64,000 nucleotides of DNA from Kitasatospora sp. GAS204B (lineage in GTDB: Bacteria; Actinomycetota; Actinomycetes; Streptomycetales; Streptomycetaceae): assembly GCF_029892155.1 (NCBI RefSeq), contig NZ_JARZAG010000014.1, positions 62,001 to 126,000 of the forward strand, read 5' to 3'. Below the pieces are notes generated by a model. That model worked only from the letters and a program-made list of their open reading frames with translations, had not been told where the DNA came from and made no database searches. The position numbers were made by a program, and so were the translations under genes. Of the stretch, positions 33,729 through 43,750 are shown in pieces. Every line of letters starts with the position of its first letter. Positions within the stretch are counted from its first letter, which is position 1.

Positions 33729-34861
33729 CGGTGAACCTCCAGTACCTAGCACCACGCTGTCCGCCCGGTTGTGGCCGCGGGTTCGCCACCGTTCTCCTCT
33801 CGTTTCTGCGCTCACAACACGCGGTGCCGATGGATTCGCGCGGACCACGAATCAGAACTACGGCTGGTGGCTCCGGGGCACCCACGCACGCGAGGGCGCC
33901 CCGCTCGCAGCCCCCCGAACCCCTTCCGAACCGCGACCCAGCGCCCACAAGGGCACGGCCCGGAAGGCGTCCGACGACCCTCCAAATGCGTCCAACGCCG
34001 GAGGGCTAGCCAGCGGCGAGACCGGCTGACCTTGAGGAGGGCGGTGGCTGCACGACGTGACGCTCCAGATCCCCCAGTTGGCTGCTCCCGGTCGCGCCCG
34101 ACCGCATCAGGGAACGAGCTCACGGGCCAACCTACGCAGCGCTTTCGGTAGTTGGGCCGTTGCTTCGGCCAGATATTCGGCATGTGCTGGTACACGGGCA
34201 CGGGCCGTCCGCTGGATGTCCCACAGCTGGGCGAACGGCCCGCAAGCGAGGGGAGGAGCGAGCTATCGCGGGCGAAAGAGCAGAAGCCTGGATCTGAACA
34301 TGCGGAAAGCGAAGATATCAAGGCCCGTGAGCCGAATCCTGCCCACGGTGAGATCGACCTCGAGGGCTCACAGCACGTGGCCCATGACCGTGAAGGTCCA
34401 TTCCTGCCCGTGGTGCCAGCCCAGGAAGGTCCGGTTCGCCAGACGACGCCGGGGCAGGAGTGTTGAGCATAGGACCCGGTGACGCGGGCTCCTTCCTTGC
34501 GTCTCCTGCCGGGGGGTGTGTGCTCTCGGCGGCCGAAAGGTGCCGGGGGTCAGCCCGCTGGTGTCAGCCCGCCGGCCAACTGGGAGGTTCTGCCGCGCTC
34601 CAGGTGTGCGCAGCAGTGTCAGCGTTGCGGTCGGTCCGTGGCGGTCCACCGACTCGCCCAGTTCGATGCGGCCTGTGGCGGCGTGGCCTGCTAGGCCTCG
34701 TTCGAACAGGCTGGCCGATACCGCATCACGACCAGCGTCCTCCCCCTTCTTCTCAGACATCGAAGGTGTGGCGTCCCAGGCCCATCTGCCCCGGGACTGC
34801 CGGAGGTGCATGGTGCGCCGCCCTCTCGTACGGCACGGTCCGCTCAGAAGGCAGGTCACAA
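33729..34861. other. 1.1-kb stretch without a supported gene
   Basis: All frames here give Arg/Pro/Ser-rich, motif-free translations typical of non-coding high-GC DNA. The 3' part (from about 34700) should hold the promoter of the glutamate decarboxylase gene. I see no tRNA, repeat or transposase in it. Confidence 0.4.
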
Positions 34862-36268
34862 ATGTCAGTACTCCACCGCAAGGTCGATGACGAAGACGTC
34901 GAGCAGGAGCTGTGTGTACGGCCCCTGTACGCGCAGACCCTGGACTCCACCGTGGTTCCGCGGTATCAGCTCGGCCAGCATCCGATGCCGCCCGACACCG
35001 CCTTGGCGGTGATCCGTGACGAACTGCTCCTGGACGGCAACGCTCGCCAGAACCTGGCCACGTTCTGCACCAGTTGGATGGAACCACAGGCCCGTGAGCT
35101 GATGGCCGATTGCATCGATCGCAACATGATCGACAAGGATGAGTATCCGCAGACCACTGAACTCGAGCACCGCTGTGTGAACATCCTCGCCCATCTGTGG
35201 CATGCGCGACCGGAGGCCACCGGCTGCTCCACGGCTGGTTCCAGTGAGGCAGCCATGCTGGCCGGCCTGGCCCTCAAGTGGCGCTGGCGCCAGCGAATGG
35301 GGGCGCACGGCGGTGCGCCGGGCGTTGAGCGGCCCAATCTCGTCACCGGCGGCAATGTCCATGTCTGCTGGCCGAAGTTCTGCCGTTACTGGGACGTCAA
35401 GCACCGTGTGATCCCGATGAGCCGCAACCGCACCACTCTGGACCCTGATCTGGTCGCGGAGGCTTGCGATTCCAACACCATCGGTGTCGTCGCCGTCATG
35501 GGCTCCACCGAGGACGGCCGCTACGACCCCATCGCGGAGATCGCCGCAAGACTCGACATGCTGCAGGCGGAGACCGGGCTCAACATCCCCATTCACGTGG
35601 ACGGGGCGTCCGGGGGATTCGTCGCCCCCTTCCTGCAGCCCGACACCCTATGGGACTTCCGCCTTCCGCGGGTGGGGTCGATCAACACATCGGGGCACAA
35701 GTACGGCCTGGTGTATCCCAACATCGGATGGATGATCTGGCGCGACAGCCTGCACCTTCCCGATGACCTGGTCTTCCGGGTCAACTACCTGGGCGGGGAG
35801 CTCGAGACCTTCACCCTCAACTTCTCCCGTTCCGGGGCACCCATCGCCGCGCAGTACTACAACCTGCTGCGTCTGGGGCACAACGGCTACCGCATGATCC
35901 AGCAGAACTGCCAGGACGTCGCGCGGTACCTCGCCCGTGAGATCGACGCCATGAGCGCCTTCGAACTGCTCTCCGACGGGAGCGACCTTCCCGTCGTCGC
36001 TTTCACCCTGCGCGAAGACATCACGAACTTCAGCGTCTACGACCTCACCGACAGGCTGCGCGCCAACGGCTGGCAGATCCCCGCGTATCCGCTCCACCTC
36101 GGCCGGGAGGAGCTGCCCATCTGCCGCATCGTGGTGCGCCATGGCTTCACGACCGACCTTGCCGAGATGCTCGTCGAACATCTGCGTCTTCACACCTCGA
36201 CGCTGCTCAAGCACCCGCATCCCTCACCGCCCACAACCACGGAGCAGTCGCCGGCCTTCCACCACTGA
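34862..36268 (+). CDS. gadB: Glutamate decarboxylase
   Basis: A 468-residue protein, the length of E. coli GadB (466). The start at 34862 follows AAGGCAGG; the open frame upstream is not homologous. It is PLP-dependent: ATGCSTAGSSEAAMLAGLAL (phosphate-binding region), IPIHVDGASGGFVAPFLQPD (Asp contacting the pyridine nitrogen), and INTSGHKYGLVYPNIGW with the PLP lysine K280. It converts glutamate to GABA and CO2, consuming a proton, for acid resistance or a GABA shunt. No glutamate/GABA antiporter is adjacent. Confidence 0.95.
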   Translation: MSVLHRKVDDEDVEQELCVRPLYAQTLDSTVVPRYQLGQHPMPPDTALAVIRDELLLDGNARQNLATFCTSWMEPQARELMADCIDRNMIDKDEYPQTTELEHRCVNILAHLWHARPEATGCSTAGSSEAAMLAGLALKWRWRQRMGAHGGAPGVERPNLVTGGNVHVCWPKFCRYWDVKHRVIPMSRNRTTLDPDLVAEACDSNTIGVVAVMGSTEDGRYDPIAEIAARLDMLQAETGLNIPIHVDGASGGFVAPFLQPDTLWDFRLPRVGSINTSGHKYGLVYPNIGWMIWRDSLHLPDDLVFRVNYLGGELETFTLNFSRSGAPIAAQYYNLLRLGHNGYRMIQQNCQDVARYLAREIDAMSAFELLSDGSDLPVVAFTLREDITNFSVYDLTDRLRANGWQIPAYPLHLGREELPICRIVVRHGFTTDLAEMLVEHLRLHTSTLLKHPHPSPPTTTEQSPAFHH

Positions 36269-36292
36269 CCGTCGAGCCAGTGGTGGAAGGCC
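36253..36292 (+). terminator. Terminator-like hairpin of gadB
   Basis: GGCCTTCCACCACTG (36253-36267) is mirrored exactly at 36278-36292 with a 10-nt loop. The stem includes the gadB stop codon. Only a short T-rich stretch (ATTCTC) follows. Confidence 0.65.
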
Positions 36293-36694
36293 GCATTCTC
36301 CAAGAGCCGCCCGGCCCGAGGGCGCCACATGGACTGGAGGACCTTTGCCTGGATTCGGCACACGCATCAGACCCGTGAAAAACACCACTCGGCCACATCG
36401 CTCCGACCGGTACCATGAAATCGTCATCCTCGTCATCCAGACGTTGGCTGCATCGCTGGCGGACGCGAGCGACTGGTCGTCCTGGGCGCGGCGCCACCGC
36501 CGGCTGCGAAGCAGCCGTGGGCAAGCAGTTCCCGCCAAGCTGTCCCTGGCCGCCAGCCTGCGCAGCATGCGCCGCATGCGCGGCACGGAGCCCGAGGACG
36601 AAACCGAGCCGGGCGGCAGCACAGTGGACGATCCCCCGGGTTGACGGCGGCCGGACCAGTGCGGCGTGGAACGGTGCGCGTATCTCAGCAGAGG

Positions 36695-37513
36695 TCAGCA
36701 GTGCCGCGTGGCTGGCTGCGCCGACCGGACCGAGCGCTCGCGCAGGACAGCACGGACGGTGTCTCCGTAAGCGCGTAACCGCGCGGGCAGTTGCCATGCC
36801 AGCTCCTCCAACTCGACTTCGTCGTCGGCCTCCTGCTGACAGGCGATCGCGGTCGGGCCCGACAGGTGATCCTGGGCGCGCACGGCGCGCAGGACATCAC
36901 GACGCGCGGCATCCAGGAGGCCGTCGGCGCGGGAACAGCCCGTGCGAACCGCCGGAGGCGTGCGCCAAAACGGTCCTCCTGCCTCGTTTCCGGCCTCTCC
37001 CGTATCGCCTAGGACCTTTGCCAGGCAGGTGTACGCCTGCCTGGCAAAGCTGCCGCTCAGACGTCGTCGCAGGACAACGCAATGGTCGAGGTGCTCCAGG
37101 TGCTGTACGGCCCAGTCTTTGGAAGCCATCGTCGTGACCTGGCCAACGAGACCGGTCTCGAGTTGCCGGATGTGCTCGTCCAGGACGTGGAGCAGTGCGG
37201 CGGCGCCATCAAGAGCTGTCGTCTCGCACACCGAAGAACCCGACGGCGGCAAAATCAGCTCAGCCAGCTCACGAGGCTCGGTTATGCGTGCGTCGGCAGC
37301 ACGGCTGAGCGCCTCCCGCGCCATGGGGAGCGTGGAGCCAAGATACTCGGCCAGGTAGCCAGTAGCACGCGCCACATGATGACGCTCGGTCAGCGCCTCC
37401 GCCAGACGACGACTTGTGGAGGCCTCGTCGGTACCGCAGGGCTGAGCGGGGTGCATGGTATTGTCCGGCAGCTCTTGGCCCTCAGGCATTCTCGATTGCG
37501 CGTTATCGGCCAC
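36695..37513 (-). CDS. ANTAR-like regulatory protein
   Basis: A 272-residue protein with GTG start at 37513 after GGGAAGGGG. Residues ~36-90 (HHVARATGYLAEYLGSTLPM then AREALSRAADARITEPRELA) fit the three-helix ANTAR pattern seen in antitermination proteins, here at the N-terminus. The rest is helical, with LEHLDHCVVLRRRLSGSFAR and LEELAWQLPARLRAYGDTVR. A repeat-like resemblance to DUF-type sensor regions is not clear. It is divergent from the two GAF-ANTAR genes, supporting a regulatory role. The 36300-36694 gap downstream holds no supported gene. Confidence 0.55.
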   Translation of the reverse strand: MADNAQSRMPEGQELPDNTMHPAQPCGTDEASTSRRLAEALTERHHVARATGYLAEYLGSTLPMAREALSRAADARITEPRELAELILPPSGSSVCETTALDGAAALLHVLDEHIRQLETGLVGQVTTMASKDWAVQHLEHLDHCVVLRRRLSGSFARQAYTCLAKVLGDTGEAGNEAGGPFWRTPPAVRTGCSRADGLLDAARRDVLRAVRAQDHLSGPTAIACQQEADDEVELEELAWQLPARLRAYGDTVRAVLRERSVRSAQPATRHC

Positions 37514-37804
37514 GGCTGCCCCTTCCCTCGATCACATTCTATCCAACGAGCCGATTCCGAAAGCGGGCTGGCGATCTTCGGGCCGGTCCGAGGAAGGGCA
37601 GCAGCTGCCCACCAGGTAGCGGTGCGCCGGGAGCGCCCCGCACTGGTGGACCAGTGCACCGGCGGCAGGACGGCACGGATCCCCTGGGACCCGCAGGGGC
37701 GACGTACGTAGCGGCAACGGTAGGTGACCTGCCGTCAGCCGCGTTAGCATTCCCCGTGCGGCTCCAGGGCAGAGCATCCGCGAGCGGTAGGACGGGGCGA
37801 TCGC

Positions 37805-38533
37805 ATGCATGATCTGGCCCGAGTGGCGCAGCTCATGGCCCAGGCGGTGCAGGAGGCGGGCCATGACTCCAGCAGGCTGCCGCAGCTGCTGTGCCTGGCT
37901 TGCGTCGAGGCCCTGGAGGTCCACGGCGCGGCGATGACCTTGATGGGGGATCCGAAGTACCGAGCGGTCTCCTATGCGAGCGACAACACAGCTGCGGAAC
38001 TGGAGGAGCTCCAGCACACCTTGGGCGAGGGCCCGGCCCTGGACGCGTTCGCCACGGGCCAGCCTGTGCCAGTCGGTGATCTGACCGGGCCGGAGGGGGA
38101 GCGGTGGCCTGTTCTGTCGTCGACGGCGCACGGGCTGGGCCCCGTCCGCGGAGTCTTCTCCTTCCCCTTGCGGATCGGTGAGCTGCCTTTGGGCATGCTG
38201 ACGGTCTACCGGTCCCGTCCTGGGCACCTTGAGCCGGCGGCGATGACTCGGGTGGGTGTGGCGTTAGACGCGATCCGGCTGGCGCTGATCGCCTCGTTTC
38301 ATGGTGAGGTCGGTGCCGAGGGCGCTGCGGATCGCCTACCGTCGTGGCTCGAGCAACTCGACGTGGACGGCATCGAGGTGGATCAGGCGATCGGCATGGT
38401 CATGGTGCAACTGCGCGCCCCGGCCGATGTCGCGCTGTCCAGGCTCCGTGGTCACGCTTTCGCCCAGGGTCGGCCGATGACGGCGGTCGCCCGTGACGTG
38501 ATCGCCAGACGGCTACGCTTCAGCGAGGACTGA
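37805..38533 (+). CDS. GAF-ANTAR response protein 1
   Basis: A 242-residue protein. The GAF domain spans ~15-165 (VEALEVHGAAMTLMGDPKYR, LGEGPALDAFATGQPVPVGD), of the type with the GPALDAF motif. The ANTAR domain spans ~185-238 (VDQAIGMVMVQLRAPADVAL then SRLRGHAFAQGRPMTAVARD). ANTAR domains bind paired RNA hairpins and prevent termination, so the protein probably links a small-molecule or redox signal to antitermination. The second GAF-ANTAR gene follows 63 nt later on the same strand. Confidence 0.88.
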   Translation: MHDLARVAQLMAQAVQEAGHDSSRLPQLLCLACVEALEVHGAAMTLMGDPKYRAVSYASDNTAAELEELQHTLGEGPALDAFATGQPVPVGDLTGPEGERWPVLSSTAHGLGPVRGVFSFPLRIGELPLGMLTVYRSRPGHLEPAAMTRVGVALDAIRLALIASFHGEVGAEGAADRLPSWLEQLDVDGIEVDQAIGMVMVQLRAPADVALSRLRGHAFAQGRPMTAVARDVIARRLRFSED

Positions 38534-38596
38534 TGGCGCGCGAGAGCTAAGGTATGAACGGCGCGGTGTTGCGGGCATCGGACAAGGAGAAGTGCC

Positions 38597-39334
38597 ATGA
38601 GCCGCGGCCAGGCAGAGCTGAACGAGGCGTACGCGAGCCTTACCGAATCGCTGATCGGGGACTACGACCTGGCCGATCTGCTGCACCGGATCACCGAGTA
38701 CTGCATCATCCTCGGCGTGGCAGACGGTGCCGGCCTGGTGATCGCCGACTCGCGAGGCTCGCTGCGCGACCTCGCCTATTCGGACGAGGGCGTGCGGCAG
38801 CTCGGAAGTGCACAACTCAGCTGGAATGAAGGGCCTTGCGTGGAGTGTGTGCGCGAGGGCCGGGCGGTGGGCGAGACTGATCTCACCGGCGCCGGCACGC
38901 GCTGGCCCCGATTCGCGCCGCATGCCCGGCTGGCCGGCTACACATCCGTGCGGGCACTGCCACTTCGCGTGCGGCAGGCGACGGTCGGCGTCCTGAGCCT
39001 GTTCAGCAGCGCTCCCCTCTCCCCTACCCCTGACGCCCTGAGCGCAGCTCAGATCTTTGCCGACCTGGCGATCCTGGCGGTGCTTCAGGACCAGGCGCCG
39101 GGACGTCGCACCGTCGCAGAGCGCATCACCCGGGCCCTGCAGAGCAGGTCGGCGATCGAACGGGCGAAAGGGATGCTGGCCGAGGCCGGCGGCCTGGATA
39201 TGGATGAGGCCTTCTCTGGGATCCGACGGCACGCCCACGAAACCGGCCGGGGGCTCACCGAAGTCGCCCAGGCCCTGCTGCTGGGCTCCGTGGACGTCCA
39301 TGTGCTGGCCTCACAAGCCCACGGCCACGGGTGA
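38597..39334 (+). CDS. GAF-ANTAR response protein 2
   Basis: A 245-residue protein starting after AAGGAG. The GAF domain (~20-165) contains CIILGVADGAGLVIADSRGS and WNEGPCVECVREGRAVGETD, with two cysteines in the GPC-EC motif, a possible redox or metal site not present in the first paralogue (GPALDAF there). The ANTAR domain (~175-235) reads IERAKGMLAEAGGLDMDEAF and HAHETGRGLTEVAQALL. It is convergent with the ABC permease gene 10 nt away. Confidence 0.88.
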   Translation: MSRGQAELNEAYASLTESLIGDYDLADLLHRITEYCIILGVADGAGLVIADSRGSLRDLAYSDEGVRQLGSAQLSWNEGPCVECVREGRAVGETDLTGAGTRWPRFAPHARLAGYTSVRALPLRVRQATVGVLSLFSSAPLSPTPDALSAAQIFADLAILAVLQDQAPGRRTVAERITRALQSRSAIERAKGMLAEAGGLDMDEAFSGIRRHAHETGRGLTEVAQALLLGSVDVHVLASQAHGHG

Positions 39335-39344
39335 GCGCTCCTGG

Positions 39345-40193
39345 TCAGGCATCGCTTCGCACCAGCCGGTAGGCGGCCGCGGCCAGCACCAGCGCGGTCC
39401 AACCGACGATCACGGCGAGGCCGATCCCAGGTGACAGGGTGTGCGGTTGGCGGTCCACAGCGAACATCGACGCTCCGGCGTTGCTGGGCAGAAACGGTCC
39501 GATGTCGTTGTGCCAGGACGTCGGCAGCAGCAGCGCCAGTCCCGGCACCAGCATCATCACGCCGACCAGCATGGCGATACCGCCGGCGATCGAGCGCAGC
39601 AGTGCCCCCAGCGCGGTGCCGATGACACCGACCAGGGCGAGGTAGAGCCCTGCCCCCAGCAGGCTGCGCACGACGCCGGCGCTGGAGAGCGAAAGCGCTG
39701 CGGGGGTGGAGGAGACGATGGCGCTGGCGAACACGAACGTGATGAAGACGGCACCTGTGCCCACGGTGAAGGCCACCAGGCCGTAGACCGCGACTTTGGA
39801 CCACAGCACTGGCAGGCGGCGGGGGACCGCGGTCAGTGTCGAGCGGATCATGCCGGTGGAGTATTCGCCCCCGGTGACCAGGACGCCAAGGACGCCGACG
39901 GCCAGCAGGCCGGGGGCGGTCCCAAACGCGGAGAGGCTGACCGCGGTGGCGTCCGCAAACTCCAGGTCCACTCCGCGCCCCGAATCGATCATGGTTTTGT
40001 ATCGGAACGATGCGATCAGGCCAAAGGCCACCACGAAGAGCGCCGCCAGGCCCAGAGTGATCCAGGTGGAGCGCAGGGACCAGAGCTTGGCCCACTCCGA
40101 GCGCAGGACCCGCCGTGCGGTCACGCGGTACACGGGGCGCGCGGGCCTGGCGAAGGTCGCGCGGGGGGCGGGGGTTTGGGCAGCGGGAGTCAT
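39345..40193 (-). CDS. ABC-2 type permease
   Basis: A 282-residue protein with an N-terminal cytosolic segment (VLRSEWAKLWSLRSTWITL, typical of ABC-2 permeases of this class) and six transmembrane helices. It contains VLVTGGEYSTGMIRSTLTAV, the conserved EYxxGTxRxxL block after the second helix. The start overlaps the stop of its ATPase (ATGA). Probably a drug, peptide or lipid exporter; substrate unknown. Confidence 0.9.
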   Translation of the reverse strand: MTPAAQTPAPRATFARPARPVYRVTARRVLRSEWAKLWSLRSTWITLGLAALFVVAFGLIASFRYKTMIDSGRGVDLEFADATAVSLSAFGTAPGLLAVGVLGVLVTGGEYSTGMIRSTLTAVPRRLPVLWSKVAVYGLVAFTVGTGAVFITFVFASAIVSSTPAALSLSSAGVVRSLLGAGLYLALVGVIGTALGALLRSIAGGIAMLVGVMMLVPGLALLLPTSWHNDIGPFLPSNAGASMFAVDRQPHTLSPGIGLAVIVGWTALVLAAAAYRLVRSDA

Positions 40194-41131
40194 GCTCCGG
40201 TCCTCTCGACTGCGCTCTCGCCCAGGGAGACGGAGCCGTGGTACTCGACGGTCTCCCGGGTGAGGTCCAGGAACACCGCCTCCAGGGGAAGCGCGGTGGT
40301 GGTGAGCTCGAACAAGGCGATTCCCGCCGCGGCCGCCGCCAGCCCGATGGAGCGCGCTGACACGCCGGTCACCTGCAGGTCCTCGGGGCCGGGCCCGGCG
40401 GCAACCTGGACGTCGGGACCCAGGAGCTCGCGCAGCCGGGCGGGGTCGGCGCAGGCGACCTTCACAGTGTCGCCGCCGACTCGGTGGACCAGGTCGTGGA
40501 CGGTGGTGTCCGCGAGCAGCTTTCCCCTGCCGATGATCACGAGGTGGTCGGCGACCTGGGCCATCTCGCTCATCAGGTGCGAGGAGATGAAGATGGTGCG
40601 GCCTTCGGCCGCCAGGGCGGTGAGCAGGTTGCGGATCCACAGGACACCTTCGGGATCGAGGCCGTTGACAGGCTCGTCGAGCATGAGTGTGGCCGGATCG
40701 CCGAGCAGCGCCGCGGCGATGCCCAGGCGCTGGCCCATGCCAAGGGAGAAGGCACCGGCGCGTTTCCTCGCCACCGCCTGGAGCCCGGTCAGCTCGATGA
40801 CCTCCTCCACCCGCCGGCGCGGGATGCCGTGAGTGTAGGCCTGGGCCATCAGGTGGTTGTAGGCGGAGCGTCCGGGATGGACCGATGTGGCTTCCAGCAG
40901 CGTGCCGACCTCCTGCAAGGGCGCGGTGTGCTGGGCGTAGCGGCGGCCGTTGACGGTGACGGTACCGCTGGTGGGGGTGTCCAGGCCCACGATCAGACGC
41001 ATGGTCGTGGACTTGCCGGCACCGTTGGGGCCAAGAAATCCGGTGACCGTGCCCGGGCGGATCGTGAAGTCCAAGTGGTCGACCGCTGTCTTGTCCCCGT
41101 AGAGCTTGGTCAGTTGACGCGCTTCGATCAT
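40190..41131 (-). CDS. ABC transporter ATP-binding protein
   Basis: A 313-residue protein starting at 41131 after AAGGACG. Walker A is GPNGAGKST, the signature is FSLGMGQRLGIAAALLG, Walker B is TLMLDEPVNGLDPEG, and the H-loop is ISSHLMSEMAQVAD. The signature LSGG is changed to FSLGMG, which is common in the bacitracin-type (BcrA-like) group. It pairs with the permease immediately downstream. Confidence 0.93.
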   Translation of the reverse strand: MIEARQLTKLYGDKTAVDHLDFTIRPGTVTGFLGPNGAGKSTTMRLIVGLDTPTSGTVTVNGRRYAQHTAPLQEVGTLLEATSVHPGRSAYNHLMAQAYTHGIPRRRVEEVIELTGLQAVARKRAGAFSLGMGQRLGIAAALLGDPATLMLDEPVNGLDPEGVLWIRNLLTALAAEGRTIFISSHLMSEMAQVADHLVIIGRGKLLADTTVHDLVHRVGGDTVKVACADPARLRELLGPDVQVAAGPGPEDLQVTGVSARSIGLAAAAAGIALFELTTTALPLEAVFLDLTRETVEYHGSVSLGESAVERTGA

Positions 41132-41735
41132 CGGCTCGTCCTTGTCTGAGGCGGCTCTTGCCTGTGAGCTCTCTTGGCCGCGGTTGTGGCGTTGGCCCAA
41201 CTGCTGTGGCGGTGTTCCCTGTCGGTGCACCGTTGGCAGGAGGGCGGCGCGGCGGCCAGAAGCCCCGCCCGGCCGCCGCCAAGATGAGCCCGGCCCTGAG
41301 CCATCCACCTGCGATGTCACCACCCAAGGACTCGCCAGTGTGCATCGCCCCCTGCCAAGGGCTAAGGGTGGCCGACACCGAAGGCCACCGCCTCACCTCG
41401 CACCCATGCTCGCTCTGGCCACGCGAGCGCCGCGTCCGTAGAAGTACGGGCAACCATGCGACCTGCACTCCCCACCCACACTGACCCACGACCTCACACT
41501 CAGGGCCCCGCGGGGCGCTTCAGCGAGAGCATCCACCGAATGGGGGAATGTCCCTGCCGCTCCTGCGGCGCTTCACGGGGCGAGCGGAGGTGTCTGCTTC
41601 CGGCCCCAGGTACTGGGCGTGAACCTTCCCACCGCGGCCGTCGAGCTTGGGGCTTGATGCCTGGGGCTCCGCAGGATCCAACTGTCTCTGGGACACTGCC
41701 AGCAGGAAGACCCGAGCAGATGCGGAGGAATTCTC
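41132..41735. other. Divergent 0.6-kb intergenic region
   Basis: The region separates the ABC operon (minus) from the DUF3048 gene (plus) and should contain both promoters. I see no gene, strong repeat or RNA. A clear GGAGG site for the DUF3048 gene is at 41724-41728. Confidence 0.4.
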
Positions 41736-42950
41736 GTGTCCATGCGACCAGTTGAACGATTACGCGCGCGGTGGAGGGCTTCCTCGCCGACCGCCAAGGT
41801 GGCCGCTGTCGCCATCCCTTCATGCGCCCTCGCCGGACTCCTTGCCGCAACAGCGGCCAACGCCGGGCTCTTCGCCCCCTTGGCCTCGGCCAGGCCCAGC
41901 CCCGCCTCCATACAGGTGCCGGCGCCTGCAACGACCATGCGGCCACCAGCCACATCTCGTCCGCCCGCCATCCCCACTCCCCCAACTCCGACTACGGCGC
42001 CCGCATCCCCCACGCCGGTGCCTTCCCCGCCCAGGCCGACAGCGCATACGACTCCGTCGTCCGTCGCCTCCCCGGCACGGGGGCCCCAGGGTCCCATCTC
42101 GCCGCTGACCGGCCTTCCCGGCGCCGCGGGTCGCATCCTCGCCGTCAAGATCGACAACATCGTCACCGCGCGGCCCCAGACCGGGGTGAACTCCGCAGAC
42201 GTGGTCTACGCGATCGAGGTCGAGGGGGGCCTGTCCCGATTCCTGGCGATCTACGACTCGAACCACCTGCCCCAAGGCGACGCTATCGGCCCCGTACGCA
42301 GCGCCCGGGAGAGCGACCTGCCGATCCTCCAGCAGTACGGGAAGGTCGACTTCGTGTACTCGGGTGCGCTGAGCAAGTTCCTGCCGGTGCTGGCCGACGC
42401 CAACGTGTTCAACTGCTCCCCGGACCAGGACGGCTCCTTCTTCCGAGGAACGTCCAACGCACCGCCCTCCAACCTATACACCACGCCCTCGGACATCCTG
42501 CGTGATTTTCCCGGCTCGGCCCCCGCGCAGGACGTGGGCTTCCGGTTCGGCGACGCACCCGACGGCGGCGACCCGACGGATTCCTACACGGCAACGATGC
42601 CCTCCGCCTCCTTCACCTTCACGTGGTCCGCCGAGCAGGGCAAGTACCTGGTGGCGATGGACGGCACGCCCGCCGACACCACGGACGAGGGGCCGATCGG
42701 AGCTGCGACGATCGTGATCCAGAAGGTAGCGGAGACGACATCGCCCAGAGGATTCATGGACTCCCCCGGAGTCCCCTCGCCGTACGCGCCGACCATCGGC
42801 AGCGGCGATGCGGTGTTCCTGCGCGATGGGAAGGCCTACCAAGGGTCCTGGTCGCGCACCGACGCCGGCAGCGGCACCACCTTCACCTACCAGGGCGGGG
42901 CCATGAGGTTCCACCCCGGCCAGGTGTGGATCGTCCTCGACCCGCAATAG
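41736..42950 (+). CDS. DUF3048 (YerB-like) exported protein
   Basis: A 404-residue protein; GTG 41736 has GGAGG seven bases upstream (ATG 41742 is possible). It has an N-terminal hydrophobic export segment (AVAIPSCALAGLLAATAANA), then a Pro/Thr/Ser-rich spacer (~50-118), then the DUF3048 domain (~120-404). The domain opens SPLTGLPGAAGRILAVKIDN and includes ARPQTGVNSADVVYAIEVEG, GPVRSARESDLPILQQYGKV and the C-terminal WSRTDAGSGTTFTYQGGAMR. The family is extracytoplasmic; its biochemical role is not established. Confidence 0.88.
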   Translation: MSMRPVERLRARWRASSPTAKVAAVAIPSCALAGLLAATAANAGLFAPLASARPSPASIQVPAPATTMRPPATSRPPAIPTPPTPTTAPASPTPVPSPPRPTAHTTPSSVASPARGPQGPISPLTGLPGAAGRILAVKIDNIVTARPQTGVNSADVVYAIEVEGGLSRFLAIYDSNHLPQGDAIGPVRSARESDLPILQQYGKVDFVYSGALSKFLPVLADANVFNCSPDQDGSFFRGTSNAPPSNLYTTPSDILRDFPGSAPAQDVGFRFGDAPDGGDPTDSYTATMPSASFTFTWSAEQGKYLVAMDGTPADTTDEGPIGAATIVIQKVAETTSPRGFMDSPGVPSPYAPTIGSGDAVFLRDGKAYQGSWSRTDAGSGTTFTYQGGAMRFHPGQVWIVLDPQ

Positions 42951-43210
42951 ATCTCCATCCCGGCCTCGCCTTCCCGAAGACGGCAGAGGAAAGCGGCAAT
43001 TCCAGCTGCTCCCACGCCATTGCATTTTCCGCATCAGCGTCGCCGAGGGTCGACCGGTCATTGCAATCCCACGTATAATTGCTAAATTGCGTTCACCCGG
43101 GATCTGTTGACGTCCGCACCCATCTTCGTGGCTGTGGGGACAGCCCCGTCGAGCGGACCGCCGGACCCGAGATCTCCGGACCCTTTCCGGCCGACCTGTG
43201 AGGCAAGCGC

Positions 43211-43750
43211 ATGGCAGAGCAGCAGTGGGCGTTCGCGCCCGACGAGGAGCTTGAAATGTGGCGGGACCGGACTGTTCCCCCCGCGCGTGCGGGAGTTGAG
43301 GGATCCGAGGGCCAGCAGGCACCGGGCGGCAGTGGCCGCGGGCCGCACCAGCGACACCCGCCGGCCGGATCCCGGCGCCACGCCGCCACAGTCGCCCTGT
43401 TATTACTCGGGCTGCCGCTGATCGGCGTGTGCGTCGACGAGGCGACCGGCCCGGGGCTGGGCATGGCCTTCACCTTCTCCACCGCCCTCGGTGCGGCCTG
43501 TGCGGCTGCCATGGCCAACCGCTCGGACTGGTGGTGGGTCATGCCGGTGACGCCAACCGTCGTACTGGCCGCGTCGGCCCTCGGCACCGCGCTCAGCGAT
43601 CCCGCCGGGTACCAGAACTCCAAGGCACTAGCCGTCAGTGCGCTGCGATGGAGCGTCACCGGATTTCCCGTGATGGTGATGGCGCTCAGCTGCGCCGCGG
43701 CAGTCGTGGTCGTGCGGCTGGCGCACGGCGGAAGGAGGCGCCGTGGCTGA
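43211..43750 (+). CDS. DUF6542-like membrane protein
   Basis: A 179-residue protein. The first ~55 residues are cytosolic and Gly/Pro/Arg-rich; the rest is four transmembrane helices (TVALLLLGLPLIGVCVDEAT, ALGAACAAAMANRSDWWWV, VVLAASALGTAL, VMVMALSCAAAVVVVRL). This layout and the gene order, directly before an LCP gene, match the DUF6542 family in streptomycetes. The last codons overlap the LCP start by 8 nt, so the two are coupled. Confidence 0.75.
   Translation: MAEQQWAFAPDEELEMWRDRTVPPARAGVEGSEGQQAPGGSGRGPHQRHPPAGSRRHAATVALLLLGLPLIGVCVDEATGPGLGMAFTFSTALGAACAAAMANRSDWWWVMPVTPTVVLAASALGTALSDPAGYQNSKALAVSALRWSVTGFPVMVMALSCAAAVVVVRLAHGGRRRRG

Noticed and set aside
34057..34482. Short plus-strand frames upstream of gadB
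   Set aside because: Arg/Ser-rich, no ribosome site, no motif, overlapping frames in all directions; treated as non-coding.
39345..41489. A 714-residue minus-strand frame over the ABC permease and ATPase
   Set aside because: Only the last 282 residues are a permease. The rest is a shadow of the ATPase gene in another frame.
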